DNA of 19,431 nt from Planctomycetota bacterium (GTDB lineage Bacteria; Planctomycetota; Phycisphaerae; UBA1845), in NCBI GenBank assembly GCA_024278775.1, contig JAJRSP010000230.1, forward strand, positions 1-19,431, read 5' to 3'. The position numbers were made by a program, and so were the translations under genes. Positions within the stretch are counted from its first letter, which is position 1. Every line of letters starts with the position of its first letter. The notes below the pieces were generated by a model, which searched no databases, was not told where the DNA came from, and saw only the letters and a program-made list of their open reading frames with translations. This document shows positions 7,746-15,110 of this stretch, piece after piece.

Positions 7746-7774
7746 TGGCCCCACATCGAAAGCGACCATAGAAT
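7746..7774 (+). promoter_or_regulatory. Promoter of the metallo-hydrolase gene, probably leaderless
   Basis: TAGAAT (5 of 6 to the -10 consensus) lies at 7769-7774, only 8 nt before the GTG at 7783 and 11 nt before the ATG at 7786. The hexamer 17 nt upstream, TGGCCC, is a weak -35. With no SD sequence, this spacing would place the RNA 5' end at the start codon. Confidence 0.4.
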
Positions 7775-7785
7775 AACCGCGAGTG

Positions 7786-8568
7786 ATGAGTCAACCCACA
7801 CAGATCGAGGTCGTGATTCTTGGTAGCGGCACGTCGCACGGCGTCCCAATGATTGGCTGCGCGTGCCCGGTGTGCGTCTCTGACGACCCGCGCGACCGGC
7901 GCATGCGGCCGAGCGTGTTCATGCGCGTCGGGGATACGCGCCTGCTTGTCGATACGACACCGGAGCTTCGATTGCAATGTCTCGCCTGCGGTGTCGAGTC
8001 GGTCGACGCGGTATTGTTTACCCACCATCACGCCGACCACGTCGCGGGCCTGGACGACATGCGACGATTCAACTGGATCAACCAAGCCCCGGTGCCATGC
8101 TATGGCAATGCGCGAACCCTCCAGAACATCCGGCGCATGTTTTCCTATGCCTTCGAGGCCACATCCGACTCCCCGCACAGCCGACCCCAAGTGGATCTGG
8201 TCGAAGTGGACACTGAGCCGTTTGAGGTGGGCGGTGCCCGCGTCATTCCCATTCCGCTCATGCACGGTCCGCTACCGGTGCTTGGGTATCGGATCGGTGG
8301 CTTCGCGTATTGCACGGATTGCAGCGAAGTGCCTCCGGACTCGCTGGCACTGTTGCGTGACCTCGACGTACTCGTCTTGGATGCGCTGCGGATCACACCA
8401 CACCCGACTCACTTCAACTTGGCTCAAGCCACGGACATGGCCCATCGCATCGGCGCGACGCAGACCTACTTTACGCACATCGCCCACGAAATCGGACACG
8501 CCACGATCGACGACAAACTACCCGACGGTATCCACCTCGCCTATGACGGTCTGCGTTTCACGGTCTAA
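7786..8568 (+). CDS. PhnP-like metallo-beta-lactamase-fold hydrolase
   Basis: This is a cytoplasmic metal-dependent hydrolase of the PhnP group, whose studied members cleave cyclic phosphodiesters; the substrate here is unknown. The 260-residue protein has the N-terminal beta strand with LGSGTSHGVP, then a cysteine cluster GCACPVC at about 24-30 like the structural zinc site of PhnP. The catalytic metal motif HHHADH is at 80-85. Later ligands are H160 (LMHG), D178 (CTDCSE) and histidines in YFTHIAHEIGH. The length fits PhnP (about 250). GTG at 7783 and ATG at 7786 are equally possible starts; neither has an SD sequence. It is transcribed divergently from the isomerase cluster. There is no phosphonate operon around it, so a role in C-P lyase metabolism is not supported by context. 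Confidence 0.88.
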   Translation: MSQPTQIEVVILGSGTSHGVPMIGCACPVCVSDDPRDRRMRPSVFMRVGDTRLLVDTTPELRLQCLACGVESVDAVLFTHHHADHVAGLDDMRRFNWINQAPVPCYGNARTLQNIRRMFSYAFEATSDSPHSRPQVDLVEVDTEPFEVGGARVIPIPLMHGPLPVLGYRIGGFAYCTDCSEVPPDSLALLRDLDVLVLDALRITPHPTHFNLAQATDMAHRIGATQTYFTHIAHEIGHATIDDKLPDGIHLAYDGLRFTV

Positions 8569-8636
8569 TCAAGTAGGCCACGCGATCCACGGTCACTGAA
8601 CGCCATCACTGACGGCACACAAACCGTAGCCGTTCG

Positions 8637-8665
8637 TGGACGCCGCAGCCGTAGCCGGTTATATC
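8637..8665 (+). promoter_or_regulatory. Promoter of the helicase gene, probably leaderless
   Basis: TGGACG (8637-8642, 4 of 6 to the -35 consensus) is separated by 17 nt from TATATC (8660-8665). The predicted RNA start, about 7 nt downstream, falls on the ATG at 8672, which has no SD sequence. Confidence 0.4.
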
Positions 8666-8671
8666 TTTGTC

Positions 8672-10840
8672 ATGCGAACCGGTACGGACGACATGATCGA
8701 ATCGCTCCTGGAAGGGCTCAACGAACCACAACGAGCAGCGGTGACCCATACGGACGGTCCGCTGCTCATCTTGGCGGGTCCGGGTAGCGGAAAAACGCGT
8801 GTCGTCACGCACCGGGCCGCCCACCTCGCGCTCACCACGGTGGAACCCTGGCATATTCTCGCAATCACTTTCACCAACAAAGCCGCACGAGAGATGCGCG
8901 AACGCGTCGATGCGCTGGAGGTGGCCGGCGGCATAACCGTCTCCACGTTTCACGCCTTCTGCGCACGGATGCTACGAATCCACGCCGATCGCGCGGGCCT
9001 GCCAAGCCATTTCACCATCCTGGACCGCGACGACCGCCGCAAAATGCTCAAAAAGGCGATCGAAGCGGTGAACCTGTCGAGGCATTGGACCCCAGCCAGT
9101 ACCGAGCGCGTCATCAGCAATGCGAAGAACGATATGATTTCCGCGGACGCCTACGAGCGTTCGGCCGGAGAATGGCGGGAGCAACAGCTCGCCACAATCT
9201 ATAAGGCCTATGAGCGGCTCCAGACACAGTCGGCCTCTCTCGACTTTGACGATCTGCTGATGAAGGTGGCCGTGTTGCTGCAGCACGATACGGTGTTGCG
9301 TGACGAGCTCGAAGCACGGTACGCTTACGTGCTTATCGACGAATATCAGGACACCAACGCGGCCCAATACAAGATCGCCGAGTTGCTCACACGTGAGCAC
9401 GGCAACCTCTGCGCCACGGGCGATCCGGACCAGTCCATCTATGGCTGGCGCGGCGCGAGTATCGACAACATTCTTCGGTTCGAGGAGGACTTCCCCTCGG
9501 CCATGGTGATACGACTGGAACAAAACTACCGGTCCACGCAACACATCCTGACCGCTGCGGACGCCCTGATCAGCGGCAACGTCAACCGAAAGCAGAAAGC
9601 GCTCTGGACTGAAAACGAAGACGGTCCGCGTGTACGCATCGTGGAACATGAAAAAGCCACGGATGAGGCGGCGGTTCTGGCGCGGAACATTCGCGCGCAA
9701 CTGGACGCGGGCTGTGATGCCGGGAGCATCGCGGTGCTCTATCGGGTTAACTCGCTGTCGCGTGTGATCGAAGAAGCACTTCTTCGCGAGGGAGTCCGCT
9801 ATCAGATCGCCCGGGGCGTTGAGTTTTACAACCGCAAAGAGATCAAAGATGTGCTCGCGTATCTGCGTGTGCTGGTCAACCCATCCGACGAAATCGCCCT
9901 GCTGCGCATCATCAACACACCACCGCGCGGTATAGGGGCCACCACCGTCCAACGTCTGGTCGAAGGGGCAAGGCAAGCGGACACGTCCATCCTGGATGTA
10001 CTGCAGGGTGGCTCGGACTTATCCGCCTTGGGGCGATCGTCCGGAAAGGTCAAACAGTTTGCGGAATTATTGACATCACTTCAACCGGCATTGGAGCTTC
10101 CGCCTCCGGAGGCGCTGGCCCATGTGATCAGCCACTCCGGTTTGCGAGCCATGTACGCCCAGGAAGGAGAGATCGACAACCAGCCCATCGCCAACCTGGA
10201 CGAACTGGTCAGTGCGGCCTCCTCTTTTGCGGAGGAACGCCCGGACTCGGGACTGGCCGACTGGCTCGAATACGCAGCCCTCGTGAGCGATGTGGACAAC
10301 ATATCGAACGAGAGCAGATCAGTCACGCTCATGACCATGCACGCGGCGAAGGGGCTGGAATTCGAAACGGTCTTCATCATCGGTCTGGAAGATGGGCTGC
10401 TCCCGTTCCGGCGGGACGACGATGCAGCGGCGGACAACGAGGAGGAACGTCGGCTCTGTTTTGTGGGCATGACTAGGGCCAAACGGCACCTGACCCTATC
10501 TCGGGCACGCTATCGCATGTACCGGGGGTCCACCCAGCGCACCGTGCGGAGCCCGTACCTCGACGAGCTACCCGATTCTGCGGTAGAATGCGCCGCGAGA
10601 CCGCCGAAGCGTATCCCCGGTAGGAAGAGCACACCGGCGGGGCGGCTCCCGGATGATATTGCCGAGTGGACCATCGGCACGCTTGTCGAACATCCGATCA
10701 ACGGTCTGGGTCAGGTGATGTCGATCACCCGGGGCGGGAAACGCACGTTCGTCGAGGTGGTGTTCAAGACAGGCCTGCGGAAAATGTTTGCGTTGGAGTT
10801 CGCCGACTTGCAGCGTATTGACTTTGACGAAGTCGGCTAA
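8672..10840 (+). CDS. uvrD: UvrD/PcrA-type superfamily 1A DNA helicase
   Basis: This ATP-driven 3'-to-5' helicase acts in excision and mismatch repair and clears RNA polymerase or recombinase from DNA. All SF1A motifs are present in the 722-residue protein: Walker A AGPGSGKT at 35-42, FTNKAAREM, FDDLL, DEYQDT at 223-228, QSIYGWRG at 254-261, LEQNYRST, TMHAAKGLEFETVFIIGLEDGLLP and ERRLCFVGMTRAK. The last 50 or so residues (GTLVEHPINGLGQV onward) match the Tudor-like C-terminal domain that contacts RNA polymerase in PcrA/UvrD. The length matches E. coli UvrD. Starts at 8636 (GTG), 8672 (ATG) and 8693 (ATG) are possible. I prefer 8672 because of the promoter spacing, but 8693 gives the shorter family-like N-terminus. 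The next gene follows after 28 nt, so they are probably co-transcribed. Confidence 0.95.
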   Translation: MRTGTDDMIESLLEGLNEPQRAAVTHTDGPLLILAGPGSGKTRVVTHRAAHLALTTVEPWHILAITFTNKAAREMRERVDALEVAGGITVSTFHAFCARMLRIHADRAGLPSHFTILDRDDRRKMLKKAIEAVNLSRHWTPASTERVISNAKNDMISADAYERSAGEWREQQLATIYKAYERLQTQSASLDFDDLLMKVAVLLQHDTVLRDELEARYAYVLIDEYQDTNAAQYKIAELLTREHGNLCATGDPDQSIYGWRGASIDNILRFEEDFPSAMVIRLEQNYRSTQHILTAADALISGNVNRKQKALWTENEDGPRVRIVEHEKATDEAAVLARNIRAQLDAGCDAGSIAVLYRVNSLSRVIEEALLREGVRYQIARGVEFYNRKEIKDVLAYLRVLVNPSDEIALLRIINTPPRGIGATTVQRLVEGARQADTSILDVLQGGSDLSALGRSSGKVKQFAELLTSLQPALELPPPEALAHVISHSGLRAMYAQEGEIDNQPIANLDELVSAASSFAEERPDSGLADWLEYAALVSDVDNISNESRSVTLMTMHAAKGLEFETVFIIGLEDGLLPFRRDDDAAADNEEERRLCFVGMTRAKRHLTLSRARYRMYRGSTQRTVRSPYLDELPDSAVECAARPPKRIPGRKSTPAGRLPDDIAEWTIGTLVEHPINGLGQVMSITRGGKRTFVEVVFKTGLRKMFALEFADLQRIDFDEVG

Positions 10841-10868
10841 GCAAAACCATAGTCAGGGAAACAAACTC

Positions 10869-11939
10869 ATGCGACATGCGGTAATCATGGCTGGCGGCGT
10901 GGGCGTGCGGCTGTGGCCACTCAGCCGAAAGAACCGCCCGAAACAACTTCTCAAACTGTTTTCCGGCACAAGCCTCTTGCGTCAATCCTACGAGCGGGTC
11001 GCGGCCATGCTTCCCCCTGCCCAGATCCACGTGATCACATCGCAGTCGCATCTACCCATCGTAGCGGAAGAACTGCCGGAGCTGCCGGCTGAAAATCTGA
11101 TCGGGGAACCCGAGGGTCGTGACACCGCCGCGGCCGTGGGTATGGCGGCCGCGCTCCTGCATTCGCGGGACCCGGAGGCTGTCATCGGAACCTTCACCGC
11201 TGACCACATGATCACACCGACCGATCGTTTCTGCCAGACGCTCGAAACGGCCTATCAGGTGGCCGAGGACCACGGCGACGCCCTGGTCACGATGGGCATC
11301 AGGCCCAACCGCCCGGATACCAACTACGGATATGTGCATCGCGGTGAGCGGCTCCGTGAAGGGGTGTTTGAGGTGGACAAGTTCACGGAAAAACCATCCG
11401 TCACCACTGCGATGAAGTACGTCTCGGCCGGCGAGTACTACTGGAACAGCGGCATGTTCGCGTGGCAGTCGTCGGCCATTCTTGCGGAGCTCAAAAAGCA
11501 TCTGCCTCCGACTTACGAGGCCGTGAGTGAGATCGCGGCCGCCTGGGACAGTCCGGCTCGTTCGGCCAAGCTTGAAGCGCTCTACCCCAACCTGATGAAA
11601 ATCAGTATTGACTTCGCCGTGATGGAGCGTGCGTCGCGTGTGCTTGTAGTGGAGATGGACTGTCATTGGGTTGATGTCGGGTCGTGGCCGGCGATGGAGT
11701 CGATCATCGGCTCTGACGAAGACGGTAACGTCAGCGCCGCCTCCCACGTCATGCATCTTGGCTCGCGGGGTTGCATCGTCGTCTCGGAGGACGACCACCT
11801 TATCACCACCATCGGCGTCGATGACCTCGTGGTGATTCACGCGACCGACGCCACCTTGATATGCAAAAAACGCGACGCGGCCAGCATCAAGGAACTCGTC
11901 ACCAACATCCACCAGCAACACGGAGACAAGTATCGCTAG
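10869..11939 (+). CDS. manC: Mannose-1-phosphate guanylyltransferase
   Basis: It makes GDP-mannose from mannose 1-phosphate and GTP in the cytoplasm, feeding surface polysaccharide or glycolipid synthesis. The 356-residue protein opens with the nucleotidyltransferase signature AGGVGVRLWPLSR at 8-20, followed by PKQLLKLF. It then shows EPEGRDTAAAVG, FTADHMI, NYGYVHRG, FTEKPS and YYWNSGMFAW, all typical of this family. The length matches the single-domain form; the C-terminal mannose-6-phosphate isomerase domain of the long fused form is absent. The start at 10869 follows AGGG about 11 nt upstream; the open frame upstream of it overlaps the helicase and is not used. It lies 28 nt after the helicase stop, an operon-like spacing with no evident functional link. 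Confidence 0.92.
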   Translation: MRHAVIMAGGVGVRLWPLSRKNRPKQLLKLFSGTSLLRQSYERVAAMLPPAQIHVITSQSHLPIVAEELPELPAENLIGEPEGRDTAAAVGMAAALLHSRDPEAVIGTFTADHMITPTDRFCQTLETAYQVAEDHGDALVTMGIRPNRPDTNYGYVHRGERLREGVFEVDKFTEKPSVTTAMKYVSAGEYYWNSGMFAWQSSAILAELKKHLPPTYEAVSEIAAAWDSPARSAKLEALYPNLMKISIDFAVMERASRVLVVEMDCHWVDVGSWPAMESIIGSDEDGNVSAASHVMHLGSRGCIVVSEDDHLITTIGVDDLVVIHATDATLICKKRDAASIKELVTNIHQQHGDKYR

Positions 11940-11958
11940 GGTGTGTTCGGCTGTCACC

Positions 11959-12171
11959 ATGTGGCCCGATGAACCAATCGACATGCGTATTGCGTCTGAG
12001 CCGCATGCGGAGCGTGCCCTTATTCTGTCGGGGGCCTGCGTCCCGGCGCGCCGGGTCTGCGAACGCGGAGCCTCGCACGAATTCTCGGAACCGCGCGGAA
12101 CAAAGCCCGCGGCTCAGGTAGTCGCAGAACTTATGAAACGCAGTACTAGCCCCGCACGGTTCGCCCCATGA
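11959..12171 (+). CDS. Possible small hypothetical protein
   Basis: A 70-codon frame fills most of the gap between the guanylyltransferase and ruvX and ends in an ATGA overlap with the ruvX start. A GTG at 11941 would extend it by six codons. It contains two cysteines in CVPARRVC, no signal peptide and no family motif I recognise. About 63 percent of third codon positions are G or C, which does not separate coding from non-coding here. There is no SD sequence. The tight fit between neighbours is the only argument for it; it may equally be a chance open frame in the ruvX leader. Confidence 0.25.
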   Translation: MWPDEPIDMRIASEPHAERALILSGACVPARRVCERGASHEFSEPRGTKPAAQVVAELMKRSTSPARFAP

Positions 12172-12602
12172 TCTGTTACCTGGGAATCGATCACGGCGGT
12201 AAGCGGATCGGCCTTGCCGTCGCCGACGACGTGATGCGTATGCCGTCACCTGTCAGAACCGTCTCGGCCGTCGGTGATGTCGTCAGGGATGTGGCCGCCG
12301 TCATGCCCGCGGTGGAGGAGTTCGGCGCGGATGCCTTCGTGCTCGGGCTCCCCCTCCACATGGATGGTTCCGAAGGTCCGCAGGCCATGCTCGTGCGAAA
12401 CTTCGGCGAAGCCCTCGCTACTGAAACGGGGAAAGTGGTGTACTACGTCGATGAGCGTTTGTCGTCATTCGCGGCCGACGAGCTGCTGCGACCAGCCGAT
12501 CTAACTCACAAAAAGAAGAAGAACGTGCAAGATGCCGTCGCCGCCGCCGTGATTCTGCGAACGTTTTTCAGCGAAGGCCCACTCGACAACCCATTTGCAT
12601 AG
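12168..12602 (+). CDS. ruvX: RuvX/YqgF family putative pre-16S rRNA nuclease
   Basis: RuvX/YqgF proteins have an RNase H-like fold. They have been linked to 16S rRNA 5'-end maturation and to Holliday junction resolution; which applies here is unknown. The 144-residue length is typical. The acidic active site is intact: D8 in GIDHGGKRIG, D95-E96 in YVDERLSS and D122 in NVQDAVAAAVIL. The GLPLHMDGSEGPQA loop at 60-73 is also characteristic. The ATG at 12168 is chosen because the conserved first strand begins right after it. No SD sequence precedes it, so it may depend on translation coming through the small upstream frame whose stop it overlaps. It converges on cmk with a 24-nt gap. Confidence 0.93.
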   Translation: MICYLGIDHGGKRIGLAVADDVMRMPSPVRTVSAVGDVVRDVAAVMPAVEEFGADAFVLGLPLHMDGSEGPQAMLVRNFGEALATETGKVVYYVDERLSSFAADELLRPADLTHKKKKNVQDAVAAAVILRTFFSEGPLDNPFA

Positions 12603-12623
12603 GCTAGTATCCGCATACTGAGC
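12603..12623. terminator. Hairpin between convergent ruvX and cmk
   Basis: GCT plus AGTAT (12603-12610) pair with ATACT plus AGC (12615-12623) across a CCGC loop, with one bulged G at 12620. The stem fills the 24-nt gap between two convergent genes, where a shared transcription end would be expected. Neither side has a T run, so intrinsic termination would be weak. Confidence 0.35.
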
Positions 12624-12626
12624 AAA

Positions 12627-13280
12627 CTATCCGTAAAGTTTGGAGGCCATAGCATCAACGACCTCGCGAATGCTCATCTCGGTCGTATCGATTATGATCG
12701 CGGTGCCCTCTCGAAGAAGTGGCTCCCACTGTTTGGCGTCGATCGCGTCGCGTTGCTGTAGGTTATCGCGCACCTTATCAACGGTGACATCATCACCGTC
12801 CGCCGACAATTCCTGATACCGCCGTTCCACGCGCTTATCCAACGACGCATTCAGAACGAAACGCGCGTCGGCGTGGGCAAAGACAACACTGCCCTGATCG
12901 CGGCCTTCGGTCACGAACGATCCGAGCGCCGCGCCGATGCGTCGCTGCTGCTCGACCATTTGATCACGAACCCCCTGGCACTTGGCCACCCGTGACGTCG
13001 CCGCGCTGACTTCAATCGTTCGGATCGCCTCACTCACATCGTGACCATCCCAGCGCACCCGCGTGTACGTCGGTCCGCAGTCCAATTCCAACTTCGCATC
13101 GCGGGTCAGCGAGATAAGCTGGGCCTCATCGCTCAGATCGATCCCACGCTGAATCGCCGCGTGCGCAATCGCCCGGTACATCGCCCCGGTATCCAAGTAG
13201 GCGATCTCCAGCTTCGCCGCTAACTTACGAGCGACCGTTGATTTGCCTGAACCCGCAGGTCCATCGATGGTGACAATCAT
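12627..13280 (-). CDS. cmk: Cytidylate kinase
   Basis: It phosphorylates CMP and dCMP with ATP, in the cytoplasm. The 217-residue protein starts directly at the family N-terminus with the P-loop GPAGSGKS at 7-14. It then shows LDTGAMYRA, ISLTRDAKLEL, and the diagnostic TEGRDQGSVVF block (family GRDMGTVVFP), followed by QELSADG and QQRDAIDAKQ. The length is normal. The ATG at 13280 has no SD sequence, and a -10-like hexamer ends 7 nt before it, so the mRNA may be leaderless. The reading frame stays open far upstream (to 13592), but that part is palindromic repeat sequence and not Cmk. In many bacteria cmk precedes rpsA; here it does not, since ruvX converges on it. Confidence 0.94.
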   Translation of the reverse strand: MIVTIDGPAGSGKSTVARKLAAKLEIAYLDTGAMYRAIAHAAIQRGIDLSDEAQLISLTRDAKLELDCGPTYTRVRWDGHDVSEAIRTIEVSAATSRVAKCQGVRDQMVEQQRRIGAALGSFVTEGRDQGSVVFAHADARFVLNASLDKRVERRYQELSADGDDVTVDKVRDNLQQRDAIDAKQWEPLLREGTAIIIDTTEMSIREVVDAMASKLYG

Positions 13281-13735
13281 AACCGGGATGGTAACCGCAA
13301 TTCCCCGGCGGCGCAACTCGCGTACTTCCAGACGTTTCGGCATGCAATAGCATGCCCCAGTAGCATGCCCTACGTGCTGAAAACACCGGCACGACGACTC
13401 GAAGCCAAGGTGACGACACACCGTAAAATGGCCAAATCCCAGCGGCATGCAATAGCATGCCCGTGCGGCGAACGGAGTCTTGCATGCGAAGTCCGCCTGC
13501 CTGTACGTGTACTCACGCAGACAGGTTCCCCACCCTTCGGGAGTACCCAAAGACTGGGGCACTCGCCGCCAAATAGAATGGCCACGTCCCAACCAACGCC
13601 ACTGATGCGTTCCCGGTGCGTATGACGCTCACGTCACAGGTCGATAGTGGGTTCGCCGTCACATCCGTGTGCCCTTGAACGCAAACCCAACCCGACATCA
13701 TCCGGTTGAAGCGAAGGAGCTGCGATCTATTCCGG
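13281..13735. repeat. Non-coding region with clustered palindromes
   Basis: These 455 bases lie between the zinc-ribbon gene and cmk, both minus strand. Two perfect copies of ggcatgcaatagcatgcc (7-bp arms, AATA spacer) lie at 13339-13356 and 13444-13461, each followed by CC. A further half copy, GCATGCC, is at 13363-13369, and another GCATGC is at 13482-13487. Next come a hairpin at 13496-13525 (CCTG-CTG-CGTG arms, TACT loop) and a dyad at 13528-13559 (CCCCA/TGGGG enclosing CCCttcGGG). An AATGGCCA-x-x-TCCCA motif occurs twice, near 13429 and 13576. The open frames through it translate to repeated ACYCMP and are not proteins. It may be a dispersed repeat family or a structured RNA. Confidence 0.65.
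13288..13316 (-). promoter_or_regulatory. Promoter of cmk, probably leaderless
   Basis: On the minus strand TTGCGC (13316-13311, 4 of 6) is followed after 17 nt by TACCAT (13293-13288, 4 of 6). Seven nt then separate it from the cmk ATG, so the RNA would begin at or next to the start codon. Confidence 0.4.
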
Positions 13736-14815
13736 TTACCACTCCCCCATCCACTGACCGATCGTATACACGATATCGACGTACACGCCCAAGTGAAACA
13801 AGAAGTCTACGAGAATGACGGTACTGAGAACCGCCACCACGTGGGAGCTAATCGCGATCCCCCACGCGTGCGGCATGCCGAGGTAGCATGCATAGGCACA
13901 TCGTAGCGACCAAACCACATGGCCAACCAGAATGAACAGACCGCCGATCACAAGGTGGTCCTGATTGATCCAGCGTGGATACCAACCACGCCACGTTAAC
14001 TCCTCGATCGACACCTCGATAAATCCGATCATGAGAATCAACGGTATCGCCAAAGGAAGAGCATAGGCCCACACGCGTACGACCTGCGCCGTGCGAACTT
14101 TGCACCGCCGCATGGACTGCTGAAAGATGAGGAGCGACGCAAAACTCACCAGCAGCCACGTACCGTAAACCAGCGTAGCGGTCCAAGTCTTGTCGGCGTT
14201 CAAGGCACTTACGAAGTCTTGCACGGCGGACGATACTATGCTGGAAAAGATGAAGACATTCCCTCTGGGAGCGTTCCAATGAAGCCAATAGCCGATGTAC
14301 GAACAGATGCCAACCAGCGTCACACCTACGACGATCGCACCGGCGAAAAGGAGCACACAAAGACTCACCATAACGAACAGTGCCACCGGGCGCGGCGGAT
14401 CGTAAATGTTAATCTCGCGCCAAAACCGACTCGGTAGCAGAACACGACGCCACGTTCCGACAAACGACCGCACCGGCCGATCTCGCCAGCGATATTCGAA
14501 GTAGGGTAGCCGCGTGCGGTAATACCGCGCAAGCGCCTCGGACCATTCGAAACCCTTGCCACACTCCGGGCAGCGCGGCGCCGACAGGCCGTACAGATGG
14601 TAGCCGCACTGCGTACAGGTCAGTTCTTCGACCGGCACGACCTCCGCCCAATCGAACGTCAGCGCGCACGCCGGGCACGTTGGCTCGGTCAGCCCGTGAA
14701 GATCATGCCCGCAGCGTGCGCAGGTGACCTCAAACGGTACGAGCGTCCAGTCCGGTGCGAAGACCGCCTCTTCGCCACCCGGGACACCCGCCCTGGCTTC
14801 TTCAGTGGTTGTCAT
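13736..14815 (-). CDS. Membrane protein with two N-terminal zinc ribbons
   Basis: Function unknown. The 359-residue protein has an internally duplicated zinc-ribbon module: C32-C35...C47-C50 and C67-C70...C82-C85. Both copies follow the pattern TCxxCGxxLxGLxxPxCPxC, then FxW. After a basic segment at about 100-140 there are four or five hydrophobic stretches that look like membrane helices, roughly 143-170, 213-232, 245-265, 288-310 and 320-345. The ribbons would be cytoplasmic if the positive-inside rule holds for the basic linker. Proteins with this ribbon type next to membrane helices are frequent in planctomycetes, to my knowledge without an assigned role. The ATG at 14815 has only a weak GAAG upstream. 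The gene stands alone between two long gaps and is divergent from the dipeptidase. Confidence 0.85.
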   Translation of the reverse strand: MTTTEEARAGVPGGEEAVFAPDWTLVPFEVTCARCGHDLHGLTEPTCPACALTFDWAEVVPVEELTCTQCGYHLYGLSAPRCPECGKGFEWSEALARYYRTRLPYFEYRWRDRPVRSFVGTWRRVLLPSRFWREINIYDPPRPVALFVMVSLCVLLFAGAIVVGVTLVGICSYIGYWLHWNAPRGNVFIFSSIVSSAVQDFVSALNADKTWTATLVYGTWLLVSFASLLIFQQSMRRCKVRTAQVVRVWAYALPLAIPLILMIGFIEVSIEELTWRGWYPRWINQDHLVIGGLFILVGHVVWSLRCAYACYLGMPHAWGIAISSHVVAVLSTVILVDFLFHLGVYVDIVYTIGQWMGEW

Positions 14816-14897
14816 CGTGGTTCTTCGATCACACTACTGCTCACTGGAGGTTAGGCGTACGCACACACAGGATGCTAGACGCTTCGCAGCGAAATTT

Positions 14898-14927
14898 CCC
14901 GTACGAACGTTATATTTTGAGTACGGG
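14898..14927. promoter_or_regulatory. Operator-like inverted repeat
   Basis: CCCGTAC (14898-14904) and GTACGGG (14921-14927) are perfect inverted copies around a 16-nt AT-rich spacer that contains AACGTT and TATATT. This is the layout of a dimeric regulator site overlapping a promoter. It lies about 83 nt upstream of the zinc-ribbon gene start. The regulator is unknown. Confidence 0.4.
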
Positions 14928-15058
14928 ATCGTCTTCGGCACACTCAACATGCGTAGTCCACGAAGAATACATGACTTGGGCAAACCAACCACCGCGTCAA
15001 AACGAAGATACTACCGGCTCCACACCCTGACCCCGAGTGATATGTTCCCTCTGTATTG

Positions 15059-15087
15059 TTGGCCGTAACGCTTTCATCAGGTAGAAT
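15059..15087 (+). promoter_or_regulatory. Sigma70-like promoter of the dipeptidase gene
   Basis: TTGGCC (15059-15064, 4 of 6) and TAGAAT (15082-15087, 5 of 6) are spaced by exactly 17 nt. The predicted start is near 15094, leaving a leader of about 90 nt. Confidence 0.55.
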
Positions 15088-15094
15088 CGGTGCG

Positions 15095-15110
15095 GCCGGG
15101 GACACCCGGC
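15095..15110 (+). other. GC hairpin at the predicted 5' end of the dipeptidase mRNA
   Basis: GCCGGG (15095-15100), a GACA loop and CCCGGC (15105-15110) form a perfect 6-bp stem. It begins at the RNA 5' end predicted from the promoter, a position where such stems can protect mRNA from 5'-dependent decay. It matches no riboswitch that I recognise. Confidence 0.4.

Noticed and set aside
8972..9976. 334-codon minus-strand frame inside the helicase gene
   Set aside because: It is antisense to conserved helicase motifs and has no features of its own.
11052..11984. 310-codon minus-strand frame opposite the guanylyltransferase
   Set aside because: It is a shadow of the plus-strand gene; its His/Arg/Asp richness is the expected complement of the real frame.
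13339..13461. CRISPR-like array
   Set aside because: There are only two full copies, the unit is itself a short palindrome, and there is no regular repeat-spacer periodicity and no cas gene.
13281..13592. N-terminal extension of Cmk up to position 13592
   Set aside because: The extension translates palindromic repeat DNA (ACYCMP twice), and Cmk proteins begin at the P-loop strand, which is at 13280.
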